Shown: one piece after another, positions 41,787-53,167 of the stretch | Layout of the letters: every line of letters begins with the position of its first letter | Position numbering within the stretch: the stretch's first letter is position 1 | Assembly: GCA_028551475.1 (NCBI GenBank) | Contig: CM052355.1 | Coordinates: 6,448,001-6,512,000, forward strand | Direction of reading: 5' to 3' | DNA from: Casuarina equisetifolia | Lineage: Eukaryota; Streptophyta; Magnoliopsida; Fagales; Casuarinaceae | Length of the DNA stretch: 64,000 bases | The notes under the pieces: generated by a model | Told to the model about the DNA's origin: nothing | Seen by the model: the letters and a program-made list of their open reading frames with translations, nothing else | The model's database searches: none | Translations under genes and position numbers: made by a program

Positions 41787-42173
41787 ATGGCTTCTGTTAC
41801 GTATCTCACTCTGTAAGTCATAAATCTGACTCTCTTCCCCTCCCTCTTTTCGTTCTGCTTCGTAGGAATATGAAAACCCTAAAGATTTGCAGTAATCTTT
41901 CTTTCTCTGTATGAGTTTAGCTTTTCTTTTAGTTTATTTTATTTCCTGCAAGAATTTTACTTCAAGATTTAAACTAGGTTTTTCACTTTCTTTTTGCTAT
42001 TTTTGTTTCTAGATTTGCTGCTCTTCTCTCCATCCAAGTTTAGACTGCTTCTTCCTTGATTTACTGTTAATTTCATTTTTTTTCCCCCTTACTGCTTAAT
42101 TGCTATTATTTTTTCTTGAATTTTTAATCTGTTAACAAATTTTATCTGTCACAGCATGAATTTTTCTGCTTGA
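41787..42173 (+). promoter_or_regulatory. MKP1 5' UTR with intron (41813-42154) and upstream ORF 1
   Basis: A donor CT|GTAAGT at 41812/41813 and an acceptor CACAG at 42154 define a leader intron in the pyrimidine-rich 5' UTR. Splicing joins an ATG at 41787 into a 14-codon upstream ORF (MASVTYLTLMNFSA), ending TGA at 42171-42173, 143 bp before the main start. The leader intron follows standard plant signals; translation of the ORF is inference. Confidence 0.6.
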
Positions 42174-42179
42174 TCTGGT

Positions 42180-42251
42180 ATGGGTTTTGTTCCTCACATT
42201 TTGGTTACTCCGAACATGCTCAACTTTTCGAGGATGGAATTCCAAGACTAA
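42180..42251 (+). promoter_or_regulatory. MKP1 upstream ORF 2 (23 codons)
   Basis: ATG at 42180-42182 to TAA at 42249-42251, in the last leader exon and wholly upstream of the main ATG (42317). It contains two more in-frame ATGs. Whether it is translated cannot be told from sequence. Confidence 0.5.
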
Positions 42252-42316
42252 GGCTTCTCAGATTTCTGGGGCTGCTTCCATTTCTAAACTCAGATAGAAG
42301 AAACCTTAAAGTGGGC

Positions 42317-45300
42317 ATGGTGGGTACAGACGATGCCTCGAGTAATTCTCGGGCCCCGTGCCAGTTTTCCAGCAACCGTAGAATGTTTTTGCGCTCAGCT
42401 TCATGGTCCTCTTCCCGTGTTGCCTCTCAAAAGCCGGATGCCGAAGAAAAGGAATGTGGGGATCCGAGTGTTAATGGAGGAAACAGTAGCGGGCAGAATC
42501 GGAGGTTCCCTGCGCCGTTAACCCCACGGTCCCAGCAGAACTGCAAGGCTCGGTCGGCTTTACCCCCACTGCAACCACTGGCTATTGCTCGCCGGAGCCT
42601 AGATGAGTGGCCAAAGGCCGGGTCGGATGATATTGGTGAGTGGCCAGGACCACCTACCCCTAGCGGGAGAGGGAATGGAGAGAGATTGAAGCTTGATTTG
42701 TCATCAATTCAGCGAAACCCAGATAAGAATGGTGGCCTTGTAAAGAGGGATAAGATTGCTTTCTTTGATAAGGAGTGTTCAAAAGTTGCTGAACACGTAT
42801 ACCTTGGCGGGGATGCAGTTGCGAGAGATAGAGATATCCTGAAACAGAATGGGATTACTCATATACTGAATTGTGTAGGTTTTGTTTGTCCTGAGTACTT
42901 CAAAGATGATTTTGTGTACAGAACTTTGTGGTTGCAGGATAGTCCAACCGAAGATATTACTAGTATTCTATATGATGTTTTTGACTACTTTGAAGATGTT
43001 AGAGAACTGGGTGGCAGGGTTTTTGTTCATTGTTGCCAAGGAGTGTCTAGGTCAACATCATTGGTGATTGCATATCTTATGTGGAGAGAAGGGCAGAGTT
43101 TTGATGATGCTTTTCAGTATGTCAAGGCAGCAAGGGGTATTGCTGACCCGAACATGGGTTTTGCTTGCCAGTTGTTACAGTGCCAAAAGAGGGTTCATGC
43201 ATTCCCGCTTAGCCCAAGTTCTTTATTAAGGATGTATAGAATGGCTCCACACTCACCATACGATCCCTTACATCTTGTCCCCAAAATATTGAATGATCCT
43301 TCGCCATCTGCACTAGATTCTAGGGGTGCCTTTATTGTTCATATACCTTCAGCAATATATGTTTGGATTGGCAAGAACTGTGAAGCCATCATGGAAAAGG
43401 ATGCCAGAGGGGCTGTGTGTCAGATAGTGAGGTATGAGAAAGTACAAGGAGCAGTGAGGATGATCAAGGAAGGGGAAGAACCAGCTCATTTTTGGGATGC
43501 TTTCTCGCACCTCTTACCTTTGATGGATAAATCTTGTAATGGAGCCGAATCTGGGGAACCTACAGGCAACACATGCCCACGTGATAGGAAAGTTGACTCA
43601 TATAATGTTGACTTTGAGATTTTCCAAAAAGCTATTATGGGAGGCTTTGTACCTCCATCTGCATCATCTGAGACTGAACATGAAACCCACCTTCCTGCCA
43701 GAGAAAGTAGCTGGAGTGTGCTAAGGCGTAAGTTTGCAACTGGTGATATGAAGGAGTTTGTGGCTGCTCCCAAAATGTTCCTCTCCAGAGTTTATTCAGA
43801 TTCTAGGATGATAGGACATTCATCTACAAATTTATCATCACCTTTATCATCATCATCATCATCTGCACCATCATCATCATCCTCTTCGTCATCTCCTTAT
43901 CTCTCTCCAAATTCTGTCTCTTCTGATACGAGCACTAATTCTGTCTCTTCTGATATGAGCACTAATTCGAAGTGCTCTTCAGAATCCTCTCTAGACTCTC
44001 CTTTGGCAGTGTCGTCTTCTCTTCCAGTATCTTCAGCTATGACTGACTTCTCTAACTTATCTTGTTCATCATCTGGGACTTCAAATGGTCCGCAAAATGT
44101 TGGTGTCAATGTTAATACACAGGGAACTTCTGGCAAACCAAAAATGCATTCACGTTCCCTTGCAGAGCGCAGGGGTAGCTTATCAAATTCTCTGAAGTTG
44201 CCATTGATGACTGATAATATGAGGCCATCATATGCGTCCTCAAGTTATCTTTCTGGTGAAGATGGTCTCAGGGTAAACGGAAATACTTGGTATGCATGTA
44301 AACTGGACAGGGTAGAAGATATCTTAGGGTCCAAGGACATAGTTAGAGGTGAGGGAGATTTAACTCAGTTACGTCAAAAACATTCCTTGGGAAAAGGTCT
44401 GGGCTTGGCCATCTCTGATGGGATGGGGGAAAGTAGTTCATCTCCTATTAATCTTGTGCAACCTTTAGTATGTCGGTGGCCTAGTTTAGAGGAAATTGTA
44501 ACATTTGGTACAAGTGGCATGAATTCCAAAGATGCTTTCGCAATATACTCTCCAAGTTTAGGCAAAACTGAGAATGGAATCTTATATTTTTGGGTAGGAA
44601 GGTCTTTTGATCGCAGCAAAAAGCAGATTCAATTAGACAGTAACAAAGAGTTAGATGTTCTAGAAGAGCTTGACTGGGATCAAGTTGGTCTTATTGCCCT
44701 TACCCAAATGGATCTTCCAAAAGACACTGATGTCAAGGTATGTGATCTTCACCTTCTTTATTACGCTTTACTGTCTTATTTTCTGTGTGCAACTTTTGTC
44801 CCTAACCGTCTGCAGTTTTTAGGCTAGATTTACATCTTTTGTATGATTTGTTCCTTTCTCCATTTAATAGCTTTGAGGTTTAGTGGTAAAATTTTGTTTT
44901 GATTTGTTGCTCAAATTGTGTTTAAGACTAAGGAATTTATGTTTGAAACAAAAGGATGTCAAGTAATGTGTTCCTTTCAAGGAAAATCTGGTTTGAAAAG
45001 TTCAGATGTTTGTTAAATGACATCAAAGAACTGAAGCTTCAAAATGGCACCGTGTGAGTTGATCAGGATTTATCATTATGAGCAATAAATTCGTCAAAAG
45101 GTAATAACCTTTCAACCTATGGACTGCTGCTTCTTGTTAAAAACTATTATCACTAGTTTGGAGGGAAATATATCAGGGTTTGGGCCCGTTGGGGTTCAAA
45201 CCTTTGTAAGCCTCTGACTTACAGGATACCTACACTCCGTAAGTCACTTTTCAAATAGATCAAATAATACATATGCAGGAAGCGGGGTAAATATTTCTAG

Positions 45301-45628
45301 AGGGCAGGGTAAGAACTCTGGCTACTTGAATTAGCATCACAACAACGTTGTGAATCTACAGAAAATTTCCTATCCAATTTACTTACCACAAAGTGAAATA
45401 TGTTATAACGTTTAATGTTTCCATTTCATTCCATGTTGTAGCATCTTAAGCCATTTTGGCTCTTTATTTCTCTATATTGTGCTGGTGAAAGCAAGCAAAA
45501 GCAATGCTGAAGTCTTTCTGCTGGGTCTAATAGGTCATCTAATTTAAACTCTGGCTATTGTTTATGAATAGATTGTCAAAGAAGATGAAGAGCCAATAGA
45601 GCTTCTTGCATTGTTGAGTTCGTTGTAG
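42317..45628 (+). CDS. MKP1: MAP kinase phosphatase 1 (dual-specificity phosphatase with gelsolin-like region)
   Basis: Dual-specificity phosphatase that inactivates stress MAP kinases (MPK3/MPK6 in Arabidopsis). Two coding exons, 42317-44737 and 45572-45628, give 825 residues (Arabidopsis about 784). The ATG at 42317 (MVGTDDASSNS) is chosen; the open frame extends upstream only with a TTG codon. The N-terminal region has PLTPRSQQN, ARSALPPLQPLAIARRSLDE and WPGPPTPSG. The DSP domain covers about residues 190-320 with active site HCCQGVSR (43028-43051; catalytic Cys239 and Arg245). A gelsolin-like segment follows (SRGAFIVHIPSAIYVWIGKN), then a long Ser-rich stretch (about 43840-44100) and the conserved end VKEDEEPIELLALLSSL. 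It sits in the same orientation as HEXO1, its upstream neighbour. Confidence 0.96.
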
Positions 45629-46090
45629 TGGCAATGTTAAGAGGTTCTGCAATTGAGCCTCTTAAATCTCTCCGTTTTATTCATTGGCTTAATTACACTG
45701 CAACGTTCTCAGGCATCATGTCAAACTTTCCCCAGCAAAAATCAGTGAGGTATGTACTATGTTTTTAACTCTCATCACTTAAAATGCATATAATCTCGTT
45801 ATAAGAACATCTGTGGGGTATGTATTTGGTGTTCCGATGGGATAACAGATTTTCTTGAGGATTATCTTGCTTAGACCATGTGTTACTGACTAGCTGCTAA
45901 TTCAAAGAAGCAACATGCCTCTTTATTAGCCAGGAACAACTATTAAGATGAATTAAAGGAAGTTAGATTTGTTTTTGAACACAGTAAGGAAAGCTATTCT
46001 GAAATACTTAAAAGGGCACTGCCAATTTTATTTTCATTCATATGGCGGTAAGAATGTAGTTTATACGTGTGTGTTAGGCATATCTTGTAG

Positions 46091-46183
46091 TAAGAATGTT
46101 CCCATCATGTCCATGAAACAGATCTAATGTATAAAAGGTATAAGAATGCTCCATCACGTCCGTGAAACAGACCTAATATATAG
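46091..46183. repeat. Imperfect tandem repeat, unit about 50 bp
   Basis: TAAGAATG...CCATCATGTCCATGAAACAGA at 46091 recurs as TAAGAATGCTCCATCACGTC... at 46141. Confidence 0.85.
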
Positions 46184-47029
46184 CTCACTTTTTATTGAGA
46201 TTGAAATATGAACTTTTGCTACTTGGCCTGCTGCGACATCCTCCTGTATTTTGGACTACTTAAAATCTGCTTTCGACAATCCTGCCTTGGAATTTCATTG
46301 ACACTCGGTGAAAATTTTCCCGTTTGTACTCGCCCTTTGGAATGGAGCTCAATATTCCACAAAAAGAAGTGTCTGCTAATAGAAATTAATGGATTATGGC
46401 CTGTGTGGCCTGAAATTAGCAGTATGGATTTGTTAACTGTTCGTACAGACTGAAACAGTGGAATTTAATTGCTTTTCCTTGTTGTCTATTTGTCAAAAAG
46501 ACCAATGGAAGCTAAGTACGCGGGCGACTAGAATTATTTTTGGTATCCTTAATAGCATTTTTTTTTGTCGTATATTTTTATTTATTATTTTTGGGTGGAC
46601 AACATCATAATAAGCTCATCTTTTTAATTTCAGAGAAGATTTTCTTTAATTGTGCCTTTCTCATTTGGACGTTTGCCAATATGTTGTTTGCAGGAGGCTG
46701 CTTTTAAATTTTGTGGCTCTTCACCTGGTTGTACAGTACTGTTAACACCTCGACTCTTTTGTAACACTCATTTCCATGCATAATGAATCAATTCTTACAA
46801 ACTGAATTTTCTTGTATATTTGGTATTAGAAACAATCTGAGGCTTTAGCAGAAGAATAGATTCGTTAATTACCTTTTTGCTGGTTATTCTTAGTTTTGCT
46901 TTACATTTTCATTTTTTTCTTTTGAATTCCTTATGCAGTGCTCTTTATGAGGGCATCTGGAATTGAGAGCGAGAATGAAAAAATATTTTTCTTTAGCATA
47001 ATCAGTACATTACTGTAACACCTCGTCTT

Positions 47030-47102
47030 CTAGTCGTAGATTCGCTTACCTATGGCAAAGGAAAGCAACATCTCCTAGTCATAGATTCGCTTACCTATGG
47101 CA
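47030..47102. repeat. Direct repeat of 28 bp, spacing 45 bp
   Basis: CTAGTCGTAGATTCGCTTAC at 47030 and the same with one change at 47075; both continue CTATGGCA. Confidence 0.9.
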
Positions 47103-47640
47103 CGTTGCCGAAGGAAACAACAATCAAGGATAAAAATTCCTTCAACATCTCCTGCTGGAGTCCAAACACATTGATGACATTCATGGAAAAGAACTAACGG
47201 GAAAAAACCACATGTATAATAGCGTACAGGCATGAATTCTAATATGAACGTTTAGGTGGTTGACAGAGGATGAACCGGGAAAGCAAGTTTCGTTCTTTCA
47301 CTCTGTTTTTCTTAAGCATGTGTTTGGAGAGGCTGAACCAATCTCTTCTGCATTGTTGTGGCCCAAACAATCTCTGCGATTCCACTCCTCTGTCGGATTG
47401 AGCCTGCTTTAAGGAGTTCTTTGTTAACAATAAGTTGCTGGACAAAGGATGAGAATGACACGTCTTTACCTGTGGGAATTTCTTTATTCATTAGAAGAGA
47501 GAGAAGAAACATGGAAAGGACGTCTAGGGAGAATAAGAGATGAGCACAGGAAATTGGTCCCATTTAATGATAAAGGGAGATGAAAGGAGGAGTGGCTTTG
47601 ATTTTCGCTTTACAACTGTGAATTCATCCTATTCCGAGAC

Positions 47641-47695
47641 TATAAAACGGGTAGCGGTCAGGAATTGAAGATTCACAGAGCTTACCATTCCAAAC
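47641..47695 (+). promoter_or_regulatory. Core promoter and leader of DUF674 copy 1
   Basis: TATAAAA at 47641-47647, 49 bp before the ATG at the same relative place as in copies 3 and 5, followed by a conserved short leader (GAAGATTCA, GAGCTT). Confidence 0.72.
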
Positions 47696-48865
47696 ATGGC
47701 GGATGCCAAGTTGAGTCTAAAACTTCTGGTAGAGAAAAAGAGCCAGCAAGTGCTCTTTGCTGAAGCAGACAAGAAGTTTGTTGATTTCCTCCTGTGCATT
47801 TTCACTCTGCCGCTGGGAACCGTCACCAGGCTCCTACAAAATCAAACCATGACAGGCTCCTTGCGTCCCCTGTATGAGAGCATAGAAAATCTGAATGATA
47901 TTTACATTCAGCCAGGCCAAAGCAAAGACTCTCTGCTACAGCCAAAAGTAAATGTTCCTGGTGCTCAAGTCCCTCTTCTCCTTCCAAGCTGGCAGCAGTC
48001 GGATAAATCCAGGAAATTTTATTGCTGTGCAAGTAAAACCTGTAACTACAGTGATAATTACTCCAGTGGCTACCACACCTGTAAGTCCGTTACTGATGAC
48101 TGGGGAGCAGTTTGTCCACGGTGCCACAAGTCCATGAACCAGGAGGTAAGTTACGTAGCCCCACCAAGTGCTGTCAACCCATCCTCCTCGAGTGAGGGAG
48201 GTTACGTGAAAGGGGTGGTTACTTACGTGGTGATGGATAATCTGGAAATCAAGCCCATGTCCACCATCTCTGCCATCACCTTGTTAGGCAAGCTTAGTAT
48301 CAGGGGCATCGGAGCGGTTGAGGAGAAAGTGGTCGATGTCGGCGTGGATGAGGTATGGTTCTTAATGTTTCTTCCAACTGTTCAGATACTCAAAAATAGC
48401 TAACTAATTTTTGTGGGGACATGTTTGTATCATCTATCATTTCTTTTTCCCCAGCTATAAGCTGCTAAGCTGCTAATTTCTGAGAAAATAGAAAATGATC
48501 AGAGAGAGAAAAAGAAAACATAATCTCGTGCTGAAAAAGGAAACTAGTGGATGAGTGAAACTTTCACGACTGATGTCCGGGGCAAGTCTGCTTCTAGGCA
48601 GTCGAAGTACTTTTTTTCATCTGCAGTTATTATTTCTTGCCTATGTTCCTTTGGAAAAGGAGATGTTCATAAGGAAAGAGAGTAAAACAGCAGGTTTATG
48701 GCATTGTAATTGATGACTAATTTTCTCCTTTGTCTGGCATGTTGCAAGGGTGTGAGACTGCTGGCGGCTTCTTTGCAATCGAAGACTGTTCTGACCGACG
48801 TCTTCCTTGGGGACCAAGTGGAAAAAGTTATTGGCAAAGTCAGTCAGGATGTAGGGGGCGTTTAG
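47696..48865 (+). CDS. DUF674 protein, array copy 1 (apparently intact)
   Basis: DUF674 is a plant-only family of unknown function. Two exons: 47696-48352 (219 codons) and 48749-48865, joining at the phase-0 junction VDVGVDE | GVRLLAASLQ. The product is 257 residues. Family blocks are KLSLKLLVEKKSQQVLFAEA, DKKFVDFLLCIFTLPLGTV, LYESIENLNDIYIQ, a Cys-rich middle (FYCC...HTCK...CPRCHKSM), GGYVKGVVTYVVMDNLEI and SAITLLGKL. Exon 2 gives LTDVFLGDQVEKVIGKVSQD. The CC...C...CPxC layout could bind a metal, which is inference. There is a TATA box 49 bp upstream, and copies 2-6 follow in the same orientation. Confidence 0.92.
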
Positions 48866-49905
48866 GGCCAACTGCTGTTTGCTGCTTCTTACTCTTTGTG
48901 GTTGCAACTATGTTAATCACATTTTCTGTGGTACTGTGCTTTTTTCTTTTTTGTTTAATTTTGTGAGGCAGCAGTGTGCTTTATCTGATCAATGAAAAGA
49001 CTTTTGTTAATTACGACCTGATATTTCCGAGGACAATCCCGAGTTTGTTATTGCAGTGACAACCGTACATTGACGGAGCCCAACGCTTTCAAACTAGGTT
49101 GCCCGGGCTCAAGGTCCAAGAGGAACTTTGAAGGGAATTTTCGATCATAGACTGAACAATTAGAGTTGATGCATCTTAAAGACACAAGAATAATTTACTG
49201 TTCCACACTTTGAAAGAGATATATGTCTACATAATGCAAACCTAGTAATCGTAATATGTAATTTTATTGCACTGTTAAAGGTTCACGAATACTAGTTGCT
49301 TGCTGAGCTACCCAGTGCAAATGGTAGGAGAAGAAAGCATTTTGACAGTGAATTCCATATATCCCCCGGACCGTAAAATGGTATCAGCCAAGCAAGTGGA
49401 GAACACATTTTCACGGGCTTAGTGGAAGGTCTAGTCTAATAAGGAGGATTGGTGACATTTGTTTCATGTTAGATAGGAGTAAGGAAATTTTAGTGCTTAT
49501 AAGGACTTAATTATTCCCTCTAATAAAGTAGGTTTTTGGGTTGACATCCAGGCCTCTGAGAAGAGTATTAGAACCACCTTATTCCAAATTCTAAGGCCAA
49601 TGCTAAGTGCCCAAACTAGGTGGGTAAGGGGACCCCAAAGCTACCAAGGGGTAGTCATGTCAAGGGAGACGTTGCCACATCGAGGGTGGCACAAATTTAT
49701 TGGTAAAGAATATCATGAGTTCAGTGGGAGGGCTAACCCAGTAAGAAGGGTTAGTAACGTTTATCCTCCATTAGATAGGAGTAAGGAAATTTTGATGTTT
49801 ATAAAGGGGTTATAATCGAAGCTTATTACAGTATGCTATACTGGATCCATTTGAAGATTCCTTGTGCTTGCCATACTTAACATGGCGTTTAGCAAGCGAA
49901 GTCTG
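48866..49905. other. Spacer after DUF674 copy 1
   Basis: The first 450 bp repeat after copies 3 and 5 (GATATTTCCGAGGA and TTCCAAGAGGAACTTTGA words), so they belong to the array unit. The rest contains a direct-repeat pair (49412-49815). No gene is seen. Confidence 0.6.
49412..49815. repeat. Pair of about 100-bp imperfect direct repeats, possible short LTR remnant
   Basis: 49412-49510 and 49713-49815 share TTAGATAGGAGTAAGGAAAT and neighbouring words about 300 bp apart. A TGGTATCAG word like a tRNA-iMet primer-binding site lies just before the first repeat (about 49379). The repeat ends are not clear, so calling it a TRIM is tentative. Confidence 0.5.
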
Positions 49906-50350
49906 AAGCTTTAGATAAAAACGAGCTGGCGAGTGGCCTTTGCCAAAGCAGACAAGAAATTGTTGATTTCCTCTTAAGCATTTCCCTTTTGTCGGTGGGA
50001 TCTGCTGCTAGGCTCGTACAAAGGCAAACCATGTCTGGCTGCTTGCAAGCCCTAATATGAAAGCATAGAAAATCTGAGTGATATTTACATTCAGTCAGGC
50101 AAACTCAGAGCCTTTCTGCTACAGCCAAAAGTATCTGTTCCTGGTGCACATTCCAAGCTTGTAGCAGGGCAATGAACGAGGCGTTAAAGTTACGTAAAAG
50201 GGCCGGTAACTTAAATGGGGATACATAATCTGAAAGTGAAGTCCGTCTCCACCATCTTTTCTATCACCTTGATAAGCAAGTTTAGTGTCAGTGACATCGG
50301 GAGGTTGAGGAGAGAGTGGTCGATTTCGGCATGGATGACATACAGTTCTT
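49906..50350 (+). pseudogene. DUF674 array copy 2, exon 1 pseudogene
   Basis: Degraded exon-1 sequence: AGCAGACAAGAAA, TTGATTTCCTCTTAAGCATT (with a stop), GAAAGCATAGAAAATCTGAG and TGATATTTACATTCAG. The Cys-rich middle is deleted, leaving GTCAGTGACATCGGG near the end. It is frameshifted, has no usable start, and no exon 2 was found before copy 3. Confidence 0.85.
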
Positions 50351-50865
50351 AACGAAAACTATATTCCAAAGGCTGCATTACTTCCTCCTAAAAGATGCCT
50401 CTTTTTACTGCTCGTTCATTTTTCCCTTTGGTGAACATTGGAGGATGGAGGAAATGAAATAGCATATAACACCTAAAGACATGGGCATAGTCTATTTCCT
50501 CGTTCGTTGGAGCTCAATTTTTCCAGAAACTAGAAAATAGTCAACCATCCTCCAAGTCCACGACCCTCTAGCATCAATGTTACTATTCAAATACTAACCA
50601 GAGCCGATTAATTTTTGTGGGAACACTTTGTTTCATCCTTCATTTCGTCTTTCCCATATATATCCTATTATTTATGAAGCTGTTCACATCAGATAAAATA
50701 TAGAAGGATCACAAAGAGAGAGAGAGAGAGGAGCAGAGAAACGAAAAGATTGTATCATAGTTTAAAAAAAAAAAAAAAAACTAGCGGATTAGTGAAACCA
50801 TCGCAACTATGTTTGGAAAAGTCTGCGCTTCTAAAGTTAAAATCGACTTCTACATTATAAATTCT
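50351..50865. repeat. Duplicated segment A, first copy
   Basis: AACGAAAACTATATTCCAAA through TCTGCGCTTCTAAAGTTAAA is nearly identical to 59623-60112. Its position after exon 1 suggests the intron of a DUF674 unit. Confidence 0.88.
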
Positions 50866-51527
50866 TAAAATATTTACAAGAGGTTGTGTTCATCCAAAAT
50901 CTGAAACTTTTTCGGTCAACTTTTACAAAGCATCATAGCTGCCACCCTCTTTCTACAATTACACATGCTAAAGAAGCAAAAGACAAACTGTACAGAACCG
51001 TGCTGGCATGAATCGCCCAGAACGGGTGCATTTCTAGAGGCTGCATCGACCTTTTCGGCATTGTCGCTCAATACAATCCTTTAGACACCGTTCCTCTGTC
51101 AATTGAGCCTGCTCTGAGGAAGTTCTTCCTCATTCATTAAATGAGAGAAAAGAAACAGGCAAAGGACGTCAGGGAGAGTTACAGATGAGCACAAGAAATT
51201 GGACCCCATTTAACGATGAAATGAAAAGAAAGGTGGCGTCAGTGAGATGACAGAAAGTAACCTCCGATAGGAAAAACGATTGCCTCGGGTAGTGTGCGGA
51301 GTTGTCGCGTCAGTATTCTGTAAAACGTATCCATAAAGATCATTTTGGCAAATGAAACGCAGCCACGCTGTGACTTCGGAGTGGCGTCTTCAGCCACGTA
51401 CCTCACGCGTGCCGCACGACATCCAAGATATGCCCGCAGAATACGCCTGATTTTCGGTCATGTCCCGAGACCATAAAACGGGTACAAATCAGAAATTGAA
51501 GATTCAGTGAGCTTTACCCTTACAAAC
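50866..51527. other. Upstream region of DUF674 copy 3
   Basis: 51101-51230 matches the DNA upstream of copy 1 (GAGCCTGCT, GATGAGCACA, CCCATTTAA words). A TATA-like CATAAAA at 51472-51478 sits at the place of the TATA box in copy 1. Confidence 0.6.
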
Positions 51528-51693
51528 ATGGCGGGCACCAAGTTGCGTCTGAAGCTGCTGGTAGACAAAAAGAGCCCGCGAGTGCTCTTTGCTGAAGCCG
51601 ACAAGAAGTTTATTGATTTCCTCTTGAGCATTTTCACTCCGGTGGGAACTGTAGGCTCCTACAAAGTCAAACCTTGACCGGCTCTATGCGTCA

Positions 51694-52270
51694 TATTAGA
51701 AATTAAAGAGTCTAACTAAAATATAAAACTGTGTAATAGTGAGTTGTTAGCGGAAGTTTATAAGGTTAGACTTTCCTGTCGCCTTATCCAATGTGGGACT
51801 GGATATTTTAATCCTCCAACACTCCCTCGCAGTCTCACGTTGGGCGCAGTGAGAGGTGGAACCAGTCTAGAGGGACCACATCAAGGTAGGCAAGACATAA
51901 GACCAGCTCCGATACCATATTAGAAATTGAAGGGCCCAACTAAAAATACAGAACTGTGTGATAGTGGGTTGCTAACGGAAGCTTATAAGGCCAAACTCTC
52001 CTGTCGCCTTACCCAATGTGGGACTAGATATTTTAATCCTCCAACACTCCCCCGCAGTCTCACGTTAGGCGCGGTGAGAGGTGGGATCAGTCTAGAGAGA
52101 CCACACCAAGGTAGGCAGGATACAGGGCCGGCTCTGATACCATATTAGAAATTGAAGGGCCCAACTAAAACACAGAACTGTACAATAGTGGGTTGCTAAC
52201 GGAAGCTTATAAGGCCAGACTCTCCTGTCACCTTACCCAATGTGGGACTGGATATTTTAATCCTCCAACA
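51694..52270 (-). mobile_element. TRIM multimer: three LTRs and two internal domains
   Basis: Three 128-bp LTRs (51694-51821, 51918-52045, 52143-52270) alternate with two 96-97-bp interiors (51822-51917, 52046-52142). On the minus strand each LTR starts TGTTGGAGGATTAAAATATC. The two LTRs flanking the interiors on their right side are followed by a tRNA-iMet primer-binding site (TGGTATCRGAGC), and each interior ends in a purine tract (CGGGGGAG or CGAGGGAG). CGTC flanks the insert on both sides and occurs once in intact copies, so it is probably a 4-bp target duplication. It carries no coding capacity. With one interior, a single unit would be only about 350 bp. Confidence 0.88.
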
Positions 52271-52924
52271 CGTCCCCTGTATGAGAGCATAGAAAATCTG
52301 AGTGATATTTACATTCAACCATGCCAAAGCAAAGACTGTCTGCTAAAGCCAAAAATATCTGTTCCTGGTGCTCAAGTCCCTCTTCTCTTTCCAAGCTCGC
52401 AGAAGTCGGATAAATCTGTGAAATTTTATTGCTGTGCAAGTAACCGTAATAGTCTTATCCCCAGTGGCTACCACAACTGTAAGTCCGTTTCTGATTATTG
52501 GGGAGCAATTTGTCCATCGTGCCATACGTCTATGAACCAAGAGGTTAGGTACGTAGCCCCACAAAGTGCTGTCAAGCCATCCTCTTCGAGTGAGGGAGGT
52601 TATGTGAAAGGGGTGGTTACTTACATGGTGATGGATAATCTGGAAATCAAGCCCATGTCCACCATCTCTGCCATCACCTTGTTAGGCAAGCTTAGTATCA
52701 GGGACATCAAAGCTGTTAAGGAGAAAGTGGTCGATGTCGGCATGGATGAGGTACAGTTCTCAATGTTTCCTCCCCGTTTACTGTTTTGATACTCATAAAT
52801 TAGCTTACTATTTTTTGTGGGGACATGTTTGTTTCATCAATCATTTCTTTATGAGAAAATAGAAAAGGATCAGAGAAAAAAAAAATCTCCTGTTGAAAAA
52901 AGAAACTAGTGGATGAGTGAAACT

Positions 52925-53160
52925 TGATAGGAAGTGAATAGCAGAAAACAGAGAACATGGAAAAACTTCTGTATTCACGAGAAAAATGAGTATGACCTAG
53001 AATAATTAGGTCTACTTATAATACAATGATGTGTACATGAAAAAGGAAATAATATAATGACAAAAATAATTCCTATTTGTACAAATCCTATTTCTTAAAA
53101 TATAAATATTACACATAATGTGGGAGAATAATCAGGGATATTGACACCGGATCTCCAACA
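52925..53160 (-). repeat. 3' LTR of the copia element
   Basis: 236 bp; on the plus strand it begins TGATAGGAAG and ends CTCCAACA. Confidence 0.93.
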
Positions 53161-53167
53161 CTCCCCC

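Larger units (their letters stand above)
45629..47640. other. MKP1 3' flank and left border of the DUF674 array
   Basis: No gene is recognised up to the first DUF674 promoter. From about 47105 the sequence resembles the DNA upstream of a later array unit (about 60645), with shared AAGGAAACAACAATCAA and CACATTGATGACATTC words, so the array repeat unit begins near here. Confidence 0.55.

Noticed and set aside
42170..42316. Longer N-terminus for MKP1 beginning at 42170
   Set aside because: The first codon is TTG, not ATG, and the stretch overlaps two upstream ORFs in the leader. The ATG at 42317 matches the family N-terminus.
43486..44619. Minus-strand ORFs inside MKP1
   Set aside because: They are antisense shadows of the Ser-rich MKP1 exon.
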